Source: Pandoraea bronchicola
Lineage (GTDB): Bacteria > Pseudomonadota > Gammaproteobacteria > Burkholderiales > Burkholderiaceae
Assembly (NCBI RefSeq): GCF_902459805.1
Contig: NZ_CABPST010000004.1
Span: forward strand, 248,001 to 312,000
Reading direction: 5' to 3'
Length of the DNA stretch: 64,000 bases
The translations under genes were made by a program, and so were the position numbers. Each line of letters begins with the position of its first letter. The first letter of the stretch is position 1. Positions 15,923 to 24,952 of the stretch are shown piece by piece. A model generated the notes under the pieces. The model ran no database searches and was not told the origin of the DNA. It saw only the letters and a list, made by a program, of their open reading frames with translations.

Positions 15923-18346
15923 TCAGACCTTGTCCGCGGGCGAGAGGTCGTCGCGCGAGGCTGCGCGCTCCCCTGCATCGATCGCGGGCAGGTCGATGGC
16001 ATCGGCCGCCACACTGTTCAGGTCGAAGCCATCGACCACGAGGTTGTCGGGCAGGCACACCACTGTCTGGAACTGACGGAATTCAGCGCCCTTGCGCTCG
16101 TCAGTGAAGCGAAGTTCGATGCGGCCGTGTTCGCGGCGCACGAAGTCCTGCACGGCATCCATGCCCACGCCACGCCCCGATACCTCGGTGACTTGCGCTG
16201 CCGTCGAGAAACCCGGACGGAAGATGAACTGGGCAATCTGCTCGTCCGTCACATACGTCTCGGCGGTAATCCAGCCACGCTGCACGGCGATGTTACGGAT
16301 GCGGTGCAGCGCCAGTCCGCGGCCATCGTCGGTGAGCGTGACTTGCAGCATGTTGTGATCGAGGCCGACTTCAATGTCGATGGTGCCGGCCGCCGGCTTG
16401 CCCTTCGCACGACGCTCCTCTGCACTCTCCAGCCCGTGGTCCATCGAATTGCGCAGCAAGTGCATGAAGACGTCGCGCAGAATCCGCACCGCCGGCGAGC
16501 GCAGGCGGTAGCCGTTGTCGTCGATACGCACGGCCGGGGCCGGCTTGCCCAGCTCGCTTGCAAGCGACGGCAGCGAATCGAGCACACCGCCCAGCGCTTC
16601 GCCCACGCCCTCGGTGCCCAACAGACGCAGCGTCTGGTGAACGGCGTCGCGCATGGCAACGAGTTGCAGCGGATCGTTGGGGTCGGCCGCTTCCAGCATG
16701 CGCAGACTGGCACGGATGTGTGCACGGTCGACGACCATCGACTGTTCGTCGGCGGTTCTGCCCGGCCCCTTGCGGCCAAGGCTCATTTCGTTGATGTGCG
16801 CGTAGGTATCGACCGCTTCCCGCACGCGCTCGAGTTCGCGCATCAGACCATCCTGATCCCACAGCCGGGCCACGTCGGGCTGGCGCAGCTCGTGATAGCG
16901 CTGCTCGGTCTCGTGTACGACATTCGTCAGATACTGCAGGTTGTACGTGCGCGCGTTGCCCTTGATCGTGTGCATATTGCGGAACAGCTCCGCAATCGCC
17001 GCGCTGTCGGCTTGCGAGTGCTTGCGGATAATGCGTTCGTTCTCGCGAATGAAGCCGGTCGAGCTTTCGATGAAGTGATGGAACTTCTCCTGGCTCACCG
17101 CCAGAATCTCGCCGATCATCTCCAGACGCTGCTTTTGCTCGTTGGCTTCGGCCGCGAGTTCGCGCAACTCCGTCACGTCGCGCACGCACAGCATCAGGCG
17201 CAGGATCGTGTCGCTCTCGTCGGTGATCGCCGACCACGTCAGATCCAGTTGCTTGATGCGGCCGTCGGGCATGCGCTTGCCGATCTCGCCGACGAGCAGG
17301 TGTTCGTTGAAGGCGAAGTTGATGGCATCCTGCCCGATACAGGCATCGACGGCGGCTTCGACCTGCGAGAGCGCATCCGAACCCAGATCGCTGTCGCCGA
17401 AGACCAGTTCCATGACGGGACGCCCGGCAATGTCCTGCGTCTCGAAGATCGCTTCGAGGTAGGCCGAGTATTCGCCGTGTACCTTGGAGCCATCGACGAC
17501 CGTCAGAATGCCCTGCTGCATGTTCTGCAACATCGCCTGAATATCGGCCGTCTTCTGCTTGAGCTGTGCCGAGCGCTCCTGAATCTTCTCGATCATGCCG
17601 TTGAACGCCACGATCGAATGCCCAATCTCGTCCATGCGGCCGACCGGCACGCGACGGGTGAAGTCCTGACTGTTCGCGATCTCGCTCATCATCGCCTGCA
17701 TGCGCGAGAGCGGACGCGTGATCTGGCGATACAGCAGCGCACCGATGGCGGTGAGCAGCACGATCGCCAGCCCGGTGACAAGGGCGATGGCCGTCGTGGT
17801 GGTCGAGAGCGTGTCGTTGAGCGTGGCAATGGCCGAGTCCTTCTGGCGATTCTTCTCGACACGCAGCGTGTTGACCACGCCTTCCAGTTCGTCGCGATAC
17901 TGCGCAACCATCGCGAACAGGAAGGCCTGCGCCATTTCGGTCTTGCCGGCTTGCTTGAGCTTGGCGGTGTCGTTAATGGCGTTGAAGTAGTTCTCGACAC
18001 TCTCGCGGGCCTGCGTCACCAGCCCCTTTTGTGCATCGCTCGCAGCGCCTTGCGCCTGGCGGGCGAGCGACTGGTCGATTTCGCCGTGCAGTTTCTTGAG
18101 ATTGTCGAGCGCCTGTTCGACGACGGTGTCGTCCGGCGCGTAGACCAGCGTCATGGTGGCGATCTGGACCGCCTTGACCTGCGAGACGAGATCGGCGGAA
18201 GCCAGCGCGCTTGGCACCACACCTTCCGTGACTTGCCGCACCTTCTGAGCGCTGGCGCGGGTCTGATAGACCGCGTAGCCACCAATGATCGAGAGCGCGA
18301 CAAACGTCAGGATCACCAATAGCGTTATTCGATGACGGATTGTCAT
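15923..18346 (-). CDS. Membrane histidine kinase with CheA-like HPt and ATPase domains
   Basis: 807 residues from MTIRHRITLL. Order: membrane segment 8-27, periplasmic four-helix-bundle-like sensor about 28-180, membrane segment 188-206, HAMP 207-262, PAS-like domain about 265-395, HPt-like helical domain about 415-525 with phospho-acceptor His459 in RNMHTIKGNAR, and an HATPase domain about 600-770 (N box with Asn633, DDGRGL, SGRGVGMD). As in CheA the phosphorylated histidine is on an HPt domain, but the P2 domain, a classical P3 and the CheW-like P5 are absent, so it is a CheA-derived sensor kinase in one chain. Probable target: the CheY at 13414. First gene of the operon. Confidence 0.85.
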   Translation of the reverse strand: MTIRHRITLLVILTFVALSIIGGYAVYQTRASAQKVRQVTEGVVPSALASADLVSQVKAVQIATMTLVYAPDDTVVEQALDNLKKLHGEIDQSLARQAQGAASDAQKGLVTQARESVENYFNAINDTAKLKQAGKTEMAQAFLFAMVAQYRDELEGVVNTLRVEKNRQKDSAIATLNDTLSTTTTAIALVTGLAIVLLTAIGALLYRQITRPLSRMQAMMSEIANSQDFTRRVPVGRMDEIGHSIVAFNGMIEKIQERSAQLKQKTADIQAMLQNMQQGILTVVDGSKVHGEYSAYLEAIFETQDIAGRPVMELVFGDSDLGSDALSQVEAAVDACIGQDAINFAFNEHLLVGEIGKRMPDGRIKQLDLTWSAITDESDTILRLMLCVRDVTELRELAAEANEQKQRLEMIGEILAVSQEKFHHFIESSTGFIRENERIIRKHSQADSAAIAELFRNMHTIKGNARTYNLQYLTNVVHETEQRYHELRQPDVARLWDQDGLMRELERVREAVDTYAHINEMSLGRKGPGRTADEQSMVVDRAHIRASLRMLEAADPNDPLQLVAMRDAVHQTLRLLGTEGVGEALGGVLDSLPSLASELGKPAPAVRIDDNGYRLRSPAVRILRDVFMHLLRNSMDHGLESAEERRAKGKPAAGTIDIEVGLDHNMLQVTLTDDGRGLALHRIRNIAVQRGWITAETYVTDEQIAQFIFRPGFSTAAQVTEVSGRGVGMDAVQDFVRREHGRIELRFTDERKGAEFRQFQTVVCLPDNLVVDGFDLNSVAADAIDLPAIDAGERAASRDDLSPADKV

Positions 18347-18601
18347 TGCGTCATTTCCCCGGGTCGCACCGGCGCCCGGTGCCACGCGCGAATTGACGCA
18401 GTAGATCGGCCGCCGAATTAGTTTGTAGATTCCTCGTGCGACGTGATTATTGCGGGTGAACTGTGACGATTCGATGAATCAACAGAAGCTTCACGTATCC
18501 TCGATCCGGTAGTGCCGTGTAGGAATCCGAGACGAGTGAGCGCATACCAACACCGCAGCGCGCCTCGCTCAAGTCCTCACAACGTCCCCCACAAACGACA
18601 A
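18347..18601. other. Intergenic region upstream of the kinase operon
   Basis: About 255 bases between the kinase start and the terminator that follows the gamma-glutamyltransferase gene. No open frame here looks real. AT-rich stretches around 18415-18490 may hold the promoter of the kinase operon, but I cannot fix -35/-10 boxes with confidence. Confidence 0.4.
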
Positions 18602-18646
18602 CAGCGCCGGTGGCGCGGTGCAAGACACACCGCGTCACCGGCGCTG
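18602..18646 (-). terminator. Long hairpin terminator after the ABC importer / ggt operon
   Basis: Outer arms CAGCGCCGGTG/CACCGGCGCTG (11 bp, perfect) continue into inner arms GCGCGGTG/CACCGCGT (one G-T wobble) around a 7-base loop. On the minus strand a T/G-rich stretch follows. It begins 18 bases after the ggt stop codon. Confidence 0.75.
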
Positions 18647-18663
18647 CCGGCAAAGCCGCTCGC

Positions 18664-20301
18664 TCAGAAGCCTGCGGCCAGACCGTCGCGACGGCTATCG
18701 CTGGCGGCGACGTAGCCGCGATCCGGGTCGTTGCGATCCAGACGCCAGATGTACTGGCCCGAGCCGAAGTCCATGTACGGGTCGTCAATGGACTTCAACT
18801 GATGGCCCATCGCCACCAGTCCGGCGACCGTTTCGCGGTCGAGCGTCGATTCGATATCGACAGTGAAGTCTCGATTGACCTTCCAGCGCGGGGCGTCGCA
18901 CGCCGCCTGCGGCTGCTGGCCGTAGTCGATCATCCGCACGACCGATTGCAGATGGCCTTGCGGCTGCATGTCGCCTCCCATCACGCCGAAGCTCATCACC
19001 GCCTCGTGCCTGCCGTTCACTTTCTGCGTCAGGAACGCCGGAATGATCGTGTGGAACGGACGCTTGCCGCCCTCGACCACGTTGGCCGACTTCGGATCCA
19101 TCGAGAAACCGCAGCCACGGTTTTGCAGCGCGATGCCCAGGTCGGGCACCACGACGCCGGAACCGAAACCCATGTAGTTCGACTGGATGAAGCTCACCAT
19201 CATGCCCTGCTCGTCGGCCGACGTCAGATAGATGGTGCCGCCGGACTTCGGCATGCCAAAGTCGAAATGCGATGCGCGCTCGGGGTTGATGAGTTTCGCA
19301 CGCGCGGTAAGGTAAGCGTCGTCGAGCATCTGCTCAGGCGTGACTTCCATCGAACGCGGATCGGCAACGTATTTGTAAAGATCGGCGAACGCGAGCTTCA
19401 TCGCCTCGATCTGCAAATGCTGCGAATGCACCCGGTCGACCGCCAGACGCGACACGTCGAACTTTTCGAGAATGCCCAACGCCATGAGTGCCGCGATCCC
19501 CTGCCCGTTCGGCGGGATTTCATGCACGGTGTAGCCGCGATAGTCCTTCTCGATGGGCTTGACCCAGTCTGCGCGGTAGTTGCGCAGATCGTCGGTGGTC
19601 ATCGCCCCGCCGTGCTCCGCCGACCATGCGGCAATGCGCGCCGCGATTTCGCCTTCGTAGTAGGCGCGCGGCCCTTCCTTCGCCAACATGCGCAGCGTGC
19701 GCGCATGGCCCGGCATGCGGATCATCTCGCTCGTCGTCGGCGCGCGGCCGTTCGGCATAAACGTCTGCGCGTAGCCCGGAAGGTCCTTCAGCTCCGGCAC
19801 CGCCGCCGCCCATTTACGCGCGACGATATGCGCCACGGCATGCCCGCGCTCGGCAATCTCGATCGCCGGGGCCATGAGATCCGCAAACGGCAGCTTGCCG
19901 AACTTCGCGTGCAACGCTTCCCAGCCCGCGATCACCCCGGGCACGGTCGTGGTGTCGACACCGCGCATCGGTTGTTTCGCGATGCCATGCTGCTCGCCGT
20001 ACTTCTTGCGGAAATAGTCGACGTTCCACGCGGCCGGGGCGACGCCCGACGCGTTCAGGCCGTGCAGTTCCTTGCCGTCCCAGATCAGCGCGAAACAGTC
20101 GCCGCCAAGGCCGTTGGAAACCGGCTCAACGACGGTCATGCATGCGGCGGCGGCAATGGCGGCGTCGACGGCATTGCCGCCCTGCCACAGAATGCGCAGA
20201 CCGGCCTGCGCAGCAAGCGGGTGCGACGTCGACACGATATTGCGGGCGAACACCGGCATGCGCGGCGTCGGGTACGGATTCTGCCAATTGAATTGCGTCA
20301 T
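18664..20301 (-). CDS. Gamma-glutamyltransferase-family Ntn hydrolase, cytoplasmic
   Basis: 545 residues from MTQFNWQNPYPTPRMPVFA, with no signal peptide. The large-subunit part has HPLAAQAGLRILWQGGNAVDA and GGDCFALIWDG. The likely autocatalytic cleavage site and nucleophile is Thr356 in SGGTIYLTSADEQG, where classical enzymes read T-T-H. It is the last gene of an operon encoding a peptide-type ABC importer, much as the Ntn hydrolase IaaA accompanies the GsiABCD glutathione importer in E. coli. It probably removes gamma-glutamyl groups from imported peptides or conjugates. A second, exported paralogue lies at 36427. Alternative: a gamma-glutamyl or cephalosporin-acylase-like amidase. Confidence 0.85.
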   Translation of the reverse strand: MTQFNWQNPYPTPRMPVFARNIVSTSHPLAAQAGLRILWQGGNAVDAAIAAAACMTVVEPVSNGLGGDCFALIWDGKELHGLNASGVAPAAWNVDYFRKKYGEQHGIAKQPMRGVDTTTVPGVIAGWEALHAKFGKLPFADLMAPAIEIAERGHAVAHIVARKWAAAVPELKDLPGYAQTFMPNGRAPTTSEMIRMPGHARTLRMLAKEGPRAYYEGEIAARIAAWSAEHGGAMTTDDLRNYRADWVKPIEKDYRGYTVHEIPPNGQGIAALMALGILEKFDVSRLAVDRVHSQHLQIEAMKLAFADLYKYVADPRSMEVTPEQMLDDAYLTARAKLINPERASHFDFGMPKSGGTIYLTSADEQGMMVSFIQSNYMGFGSGVVVPDLGIALQNRGCGFSMDPKSANVVEGGKRPFHTIIPAFLTQKVNGRHEAVMSFGVMGGDMQPQGHLQSVVRMIDYGQQPQAACDAPRWKVNRDFTVDIESTLDRETVAGLVAMGHQLKSIDDPYMDFGSGQYIWRLDRNDPDRGYVAASDSRRDGLAAGF

Positions 20302-20386
20302 GGGACTCGCTCTTGACCTCTGTCTCGAAGGGTTGGAATGCATCTGCCGGGCGGCGATGTGGACGATTATCGCGTCTCTCGTCTCG

Positions 20387-21310
20387 CTATTGCTCTCGCG
20401 GATCGAGCGCGTCGCGCAAGCCGTCGCCCAGCAGATTGAAGCCGAGTACCGTCAGGAAAATGGCGATACCGGGGAAAATGGACATCCAGGGCGCCTGCTC
20501 GACAAAGTCCTTGGCCGTATTGAGCATCGAGCCCCAAGACGGCAACGGCGGCAATTGCCCCAGCCCCAGAAACGATAGACTCGCCTCGGCAATGATGGCG
20601 GTCGCCACCGTCAGGCTCGCCTGCACGATGATCGGCGGCAGCACATTGGGCAGGATGTAGCGCACGATGATGCGCGTATCGGTCAGGCCGATGGCCCGCG
20701 CACCTTCCACATATTCTTCTGCCTTGACGGTGAGCGCCTGCGCGCGCGCGAGTCGCACGAACCGCGGCATGGCGGATACCCCGATGGCGATCATCGCGTT
20801 CGTGAGGCTCGCGCCGAGAAACGCGGCCATGGCAATCGCGAGGATCAGAAACGGGATGGACAACAGCGCGTCGGCCAGACGCGAGATGATGGCGTCGATC
20901 CAGCGGCCGAAGTAGCCTGCGAGCAAGCCCAGCGGCACGCCGACGATCACCGCAATGCCGACCGACACCACGCCCGCCGCCAGCGACGCACGTGCACCGA
21001 AGATCATGCGAGCGAGCACGTCGCGACCCAGCTCGTCCGTGCCAAACCAGTGCAGCGCGCTCGGGGCCTGACGCACCGTCATGAAACTCGTGGCGATCGG
21101 GTCGTACGGCGACAGCCACGGCGCGAAGATGGCGACGATCACGGCGAACGCCACGATGACGGCCCCCGCGACGGCCGCCCGGTTACGCGCGAACTTGCAC
21201 AGCCCGCGATGACGGCGTCGCGGCAGGCGCTCGGCGCCGGCCACGGCCGTGACGGGACGCCCCCCTTCTGGAGTCGGTGATGCGGAAGATGTCGTTGGCA
21301 ATGCGGCCAT
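20387..21310 (-). CDS. ABC peptide/glutathione importer permease (DppC/GsiD-like)
   Basis: 307 residues, six predicted membrane helices. After a cytoplasmic arm (residues 1-40) comes the DppC-type N-terminal region FARNRAAVAGAVIVAF, the HWFGTDELGRDVLARMI signature of this family, and the EAA loop EYVEGARAIGLTDTRIIVRY that contacts the ATPases. It partners the DppB-like permease encoded 13 bases upstream. The pair forms the membrane pore for substrate brought by the periplasmic binding protein at 22293. Confidence 0.93.
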   Translation of the reverse strand: MAALPTTSSASPTPEGGRPVTAVAGAERLPRRRHRGLCKFARNRAAVAGAVIVAFAVIVAIFAPWLSPYDPIATSFMTVRQAPSALHWFGTDELGRDVLARMIFGARASLAAGVVSVGIAVIVGVPLGLLAGYFGRWIDAIISRLADALLSIPFLILAIAMAAFLGASLTNAMIAIGVSAMPRFVRLARAQALTVKAEEYVEGARAIGLTDTRIIVRYILPNVLPPIIVQASLTVATAIIAEASLSFLGLGQLPPLPSWGSMLNTAKDFVEQAPWMSIFPGIAIFLTVLGFNLLGDGLRDALDPREQ

Positions 21311-21323
21311 GTTCGAAGAGGTC

Positions 21324-22268
21324 TCAGGCGCGACGCAGGCGCGGGTTGAGCAGGACGTAGAGCACGTCGGCCAGCAGGTTCAGCACGATGAAGCCGGCCG
21401 CCGTCACCAGTACAACGCCCTGCACCACCGCGTAGTCGCGATTGAACACGGCGTCGACGATCAGCTTGCCGAATCCCGGGATCGTGAAGACTTGTTCGGT
21501 GAGCACGGCACCGGCGAGCAACTCGCCAAAGAGCAGCGCGAGCACCGTCACGATGGGAATCAAGGCGTTACGCAGCGCGTGTTTGAGCACGACGGTGCCA
21601 CGCAGCAACCCCTTCGCGCGTGCCGTGCGGATATAGTCGGTACGCAGCACACCGAGCATGGCGCTGCGCGTATGGCGCATCAATTGCGCGCCCAGCGCCG
21701 CCCCAAGCACGAACGCGGGCATGATCATCGTCTTGAAGCTCATCCACAGATCTTCACCCGGCGGCACATAGCCCGACGAGGGCAATAACTGCCAACGCAC
21801 CGAGACGAGAAAGATCAGCAGAATGCCGAGCCAGAAGTTGGGGATCGACATGCCCGACAGGGCCAGCACGTTCGCGCCGTAATCGACCGCCTTGCCGCGA
21901 TTGGCGGCCGACAGAATGCCCAGCGGAATACCGATCCCGATGGCGATCACCAGACCGAACATCGCCAGTTGCAACGTCACGGGCAGCTTCTGCGCAATGA
22001 GCGTCGTCACCGGCTCCCCCGTGCGCAGCGATGTGCCGAGGTTGCCGTGCAGCACATCGCCGATCCAGAGCGCGTACTGCGTGGGCAACGGCTTGTCGAG
22101 GTGATACTTCTCGCGCAGTGCGGCGATGACCTGCGGGTTCTGGTCCTCGCCGGCCATCGCGAGCACGGGATCGCCGGGCAACATCTTCTGAAGCCCGAAG
22201 ATCATCATCGACACGATGATGAGCGTGGGGATCGCAACCAGCGCACGATGAACGACGAGGCGCAGCAT
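21324..22268 (-). CDS. ABC peptide/glutathione importer permease (DppB/GsiC-like)
   Basis: 314 residues, six membrane helices. The N-terminus MLRLVVHRALVAIPTLIIVS, GDPVLAMAGEDQNP and the EAA loop DYIRTARAKGLLRGTVVLKH are diagnostic for DppB/GsiC permeases. The C-terminal RDYAVVQGVVLVTA and LLADVLYVLLNPRLR match the family end. It lies 24 bases after the binding-protein gene in the same operon. Confidence 0.94.
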   Translation of the reverse strand: MLRLVVHRALVAIPTLIIVSMMIFGLQKMLPGDPVLAMAGEDQNPQVIAALREKYHLDKPLPTQYALWIGDVLHGNLGTSLRTGEPVTTLIAQKLPVTLQLAMFGLVIAIGIGIPLGILSAANRGKAVDYGANVLALSGMSIPNFWLGILLIFLVSVRWQLLPSSGYVPPGEDLWMSFKTMIMPAFVLGAALGAQLMRHTRSAMLGVLRTDYIRTARAKGLLRGTVVLKHALRNALIPIVTVLALLFGELLAGAVLTEQVFTIPGFGKLIVDAVFNRDYAVVQGVVLVTAAGFIVLNLLADVLYVLLNPRLRRA

Positions 22269-22292
22269 GGCGGCTCCTTCTCCTTTTTCCGG

Positions 22293-23795
22293 TTATCCCT
22301 TGAGGCTCACGCCGCGCAGGCGAATCAGCCCGTCGGGATACGCGACGAACCCTTGCACCTTCTTGCTGAGCACGTACGGCCACGGCTGCACGTAGAGATA
22401 AAGGATCGGATCCTCGTCCGCCAGGATCTTGTTGGCAGCGTCATACAGCGGCTTGCGCTCCGCCACGCTGGACTTCACGCGTGCCTCGTTGAGCAACTTG
22501 TCGACGTCGGCATTGCAGTACTGACCGTAATTGAGGTTGCCTTTGCAGGTGACGAACTGATGCAGATTGCCGTCCGGGTCGACGCGCCCCGACCAGCCGT
22601 TGTAGAGCACGTCGAAGTCGCCGCGATGGGCCGCGTCGAGCGCGGCAGCGTAGTCCATCGGACGCAGCTTCAGCGTAATGCCCGCCTCGGCGAGCATCGC
22701 CTGCAGCATCTGTGCCATCTGGTTCGACACCGTGTTGTTGCCGAAGCTCAGCGTCACGTCGACCTTCTCGAAGCCCGCAGATTTCAGCAACGCCTTCGCC
22801 TTGGCGACGTCGCGCCGGGTCGTCTTGATCGACGCGTCGTAGTACTGGCCCGAGCGCGGCAGTGCCTGGTTGGCCGGCGTGAAGATGCCACCGCCGATCA
22901 CCTGATTGATGGCGTCGCGATCGATCGCCAGATCGAACGCCTGACGCACGCGCTTGTCGCGCAGCGCCTTGGGTGCATTCGCCGCCACGTTGAACGTCAG
23001 GCCGTAATAGCCCAGCCCGTCGATGGAGACGAAATTCAGGTTGGCATCGCGCTTGACCGACTTCACATCGGACGGCGAGAGACGCTCGAGCATGTCGAGC
23101 GATCCCGAGCGCACATTGGCCAAACGCACGGTCGTGTCGGGAATCGGCAGGAAGATGACCTTGTGCATCGGATACTTGTCGGCGTCCCAGAACCCCGCGA
23201 ATTTCTCCAGCACCACGCGATCGTTCTGTACGCGCCGCACGAACTTGTACGGACCGGAACATACGGGGCGGGCCTGCACCGAAGCGTCATCGGTCAACGT
23301 CTTGGGCGCGAGCATCATGCCCGCGCGGTCGGACAGTGTGGCGAGCAGCGCGGAATCCGGCGCCTTGAGCACGATGTTCACTGTCGTGTCGTCGACGGCG
23401 TCGACATGATCGATGGAGGACAGCTCGCTCTTGCGATTGCTGGCAGGCAGGCTGCGCGCTCGGTCGAGATTGGCCTTCACGGCACGGGCGTTGAACGGCT
23501 CGTCATCGTGGAACTTGACCCCCTGACGCAGCTTGAACGTCCACGTCTTCCCGTCGGCGCTGACGCTCCACGACGTGGCCAGCATCGGCACGAACTTCAG
23601 ATCGGGGCTGATATCGACCAGCGAGCTGCACAGCGAACGCAGCACCATGCGATCGACGACCTGCGAACTGCGGGCCGGATCGAGCGAACCGATGTCCTCC
23701 TGCAAACCGATGCGAAGGGTCGATTGCGCCATCGCAGAAGCTGCGCCGGTCGTCAGAGACGCCGCCAGAACAAGATCGAGCAAAACGTTGCGCAT
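22293..23795 (-). CDS. Periplasmic solute-binding protein, family 5 (GsiB/DppA-like)
   Basis: 500 residues with a signal peptide cut after about residue 23 (SAMA|QSTLRIGLQED). Family-5 features: DIGSLDPARSSQVVDRMV, the LATSWSVSADGKTWTFKLRQ strand-turn and VKFHDDEPFNARAVK. It binds the peptide, glutathione-like or gamma-glutamyl ligand and delivers it to the permease pair. Ligand identity is inferred from the attached gamma-glutamyltransferase gene; nickel or dipeptide binding cannot be ruled out from sequence alone. Confidence 0.92.
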   Translation of the reverse strand: MRNVLLDLVLAASLTTGAASAMAQSTLRIGLQEDIGSLDPARSSQVVDRMVLRSLCSSLVDISPDLKFVPMLATSWSVSADGKTWTFKLRQGVKFHDDEPFNARAVKANLDRARSLPASNRKSELSSIDHVDAVDDTTVNIVLKAPDSALLATLSDRAGMMLAPKTLTDDASVQARPVCSGPYKFVRRVQNDRVVLEKFAGFWDADKYPMHKVIFLPIPDTTVRLANVRSGSLDMLERLSPSDVKSVKRDANLNFVSIDGLGYYGLTFNVAANAPKALRDKRVRQAFDLAIDRDAINQVIGGGIFTPANQALPRSGQYYDASIKTTRRDVAKAKALLKSAGFEKVDVTLSFGNNTVSNQMAQMLQAMLAEAGITLKLRPMDYAAALDAAHRGDFDVLYNGWSGRVDPDGNLHQFVTCKGNLNYGQYCNADVDKLLNEARVKSSVAERKPLYDAANKILADEDPILYLYVQPWPYVLSKKVQGFVAYPDGLIRLRGVSLKG

Positions 23796-23836
23796 GCGTG
23801 AGATCCCTTGTGGATGATGGTGGGGTGAAAGGTTGG

Positions 23837-23872
23837 TTATCCGGCTTATCCGGCTTATCCGGCTTATCCGGC
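23837..23872. repeat. Four tandem copies of a 9-bp unit containing a stop codon
   Basis: TTATCCGGC repeated four times without change. On the coding (minus) strand each unit is GCC-GGA-TAA. The first unit read supplies the last codons and the stop of the ATPase gene at 23864; three more in-frame stops follow. It lies between the ATPase gene and the binding-protein gene. Confidence 0.95.
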
Positions 23873-24952
23873 GATCGCCGCGTCGGCCTGGGCCTGCCGG
23901 GCGCGATACAGCGCAAGACGCGCTCCCAGCTTCTCGCTGGGGGCCGCCGCGCGCGCAGGGCTGGCACCCGCGTTCTGAATCTCTCGCCAGAAATGGCAGG
24001 CGACCTGCCGCCCGTCGGGCAGCACCTCGTCGATGGGCCTTTGCTCACGGCACGCAGCCTTCGCATGCGGACACCGGGGATGGAAACGGCAGCCGGGCGG
24101 CGGTGCCGTCGGGCTCGGCAATTCACCGCCAAGCGGCGCACGCTCGCGTCGCAGGTGCGGTCGGCTCGCCGGAATCGCTTGCAAGAGCGCCTGGGTATAC
24201 GGGTGCAGCGGGTTATCGAAAAGCGCGTCGGCACTCGCCAATTCCACGATCTCACCGAGATACATCACGGCCACACGGTCGCTCATGTGACGAATCACCG
24301 CCAGATCGTGGGCAACCATGATGAGCGTGAGGCCGAAGTCGTGCTTGAGCCGCTCCAGCAGATTGATGACCTGTGCCTGCACGGAGACGTCGAGCGCCGA
24401 GACCGGTTCGTCACCGATGATCACGCGCGGCTCCCCGGCCAACGCGCGTGCGATGCCGATGCGCTGACGCTGGCCGCCCGAGAACTCATGTGGGAAGCGC
24501 TGTGCGTAGTCGGGTTGAAGCCCCACGGTGCGCAACAGTTCGGCGACGCGTTCGTCGCGGGCGCGGCCGTGTGCGAGCCCATGCAGTGCAATGGGTTCGC
24601 CAATCAGTCCGCCCACGGTCATGCTCGGATTGAGCGAGGCGAACGGATCCTGAAAAATGATTTGCAGTTCCCGCCGCAGACGCCGCATCGCACCGGCCCC
24701 CAGCGTCATGATGTCTTCGCCCTGATAGCGTACTTCGCCGCGCGTGGCGTCGAGCAGACGAAGCAGCAGCCGTCCCAACGTGGATTTACCGCAGCCGGAC
24801 TCACCCACGATAGCGAACGTCTCGCCCGCCTGCACGGCAAACGAGACGCCGTTCACGGCATACACCGTGGGCGCACGGGAAAAGCCGACGCGGTGTCCGC
24901 CAAAGTGCTTGGTCAGATCGCGCGCTTCGAGCAACGGCGTAGGGACATTCAT
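23864..24952 (-). CDS. ABC importer ATPase subunit (DppF-like)
   Basis: 362 residues from [20 protein letters not shown]; the longer frame upstream is not conserved. Walker [19 protein letters not shown]-loop FQDPFASLNPSMTVGGL, signature LSGGQRQRIGIARAL, Walker B VIIGDEPVSALD and H-loop MVAHDLAV are all intact. The C-terminal oligopeptide-type extension has the Cys cluster GCRFHPRCPHAKAACRE, probably an iron-sulphur or metal site known in this subfamily. Its start overlaps the end of the DppD-like gene by 4 bases (ATGA). The end runs into a 9-bp tandem repeat carrying the stop codon. Confidence 0.95.
   Translation of the reverse strand: MNVPTPLLEARDLTKHFGGHRVGFSRAPTVYAVNGVSFAVQAGETFAIVGESGCGKSTLGRLLLRLLDATRGEVRYQGEDIMTLGAGAMRRLRRELQIIFQDPFASLNPSMTVGGLIGEPIALHGLAHGRARDERVAELLRTVGLQPDYAQRFPHEFSGGQRQRIGIARALAGEPRVIIGDEPVSALDVSVQAQVINLLERLKHDFGLTLIMVAHDLAVIRHMSDRVAVMYLGEIVELASADALFDNPLHPYTQALLQAIPASRPHLRRERAPLGGELPSPTAPPPGCRFHPRCPHAKAACREQRPIDEVLPDGRQVACHFWREIQNAGASPARAAAPSEKLGARLALYRARQAQADAAIAG

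Noticed and set aside
15554-18322. 922-codon plus-strand frame opposite the kinase gene
   Set aside because: Antisense of a gene with unmistakable HAMP, HPt and ATPase motifs; no motif of its own.
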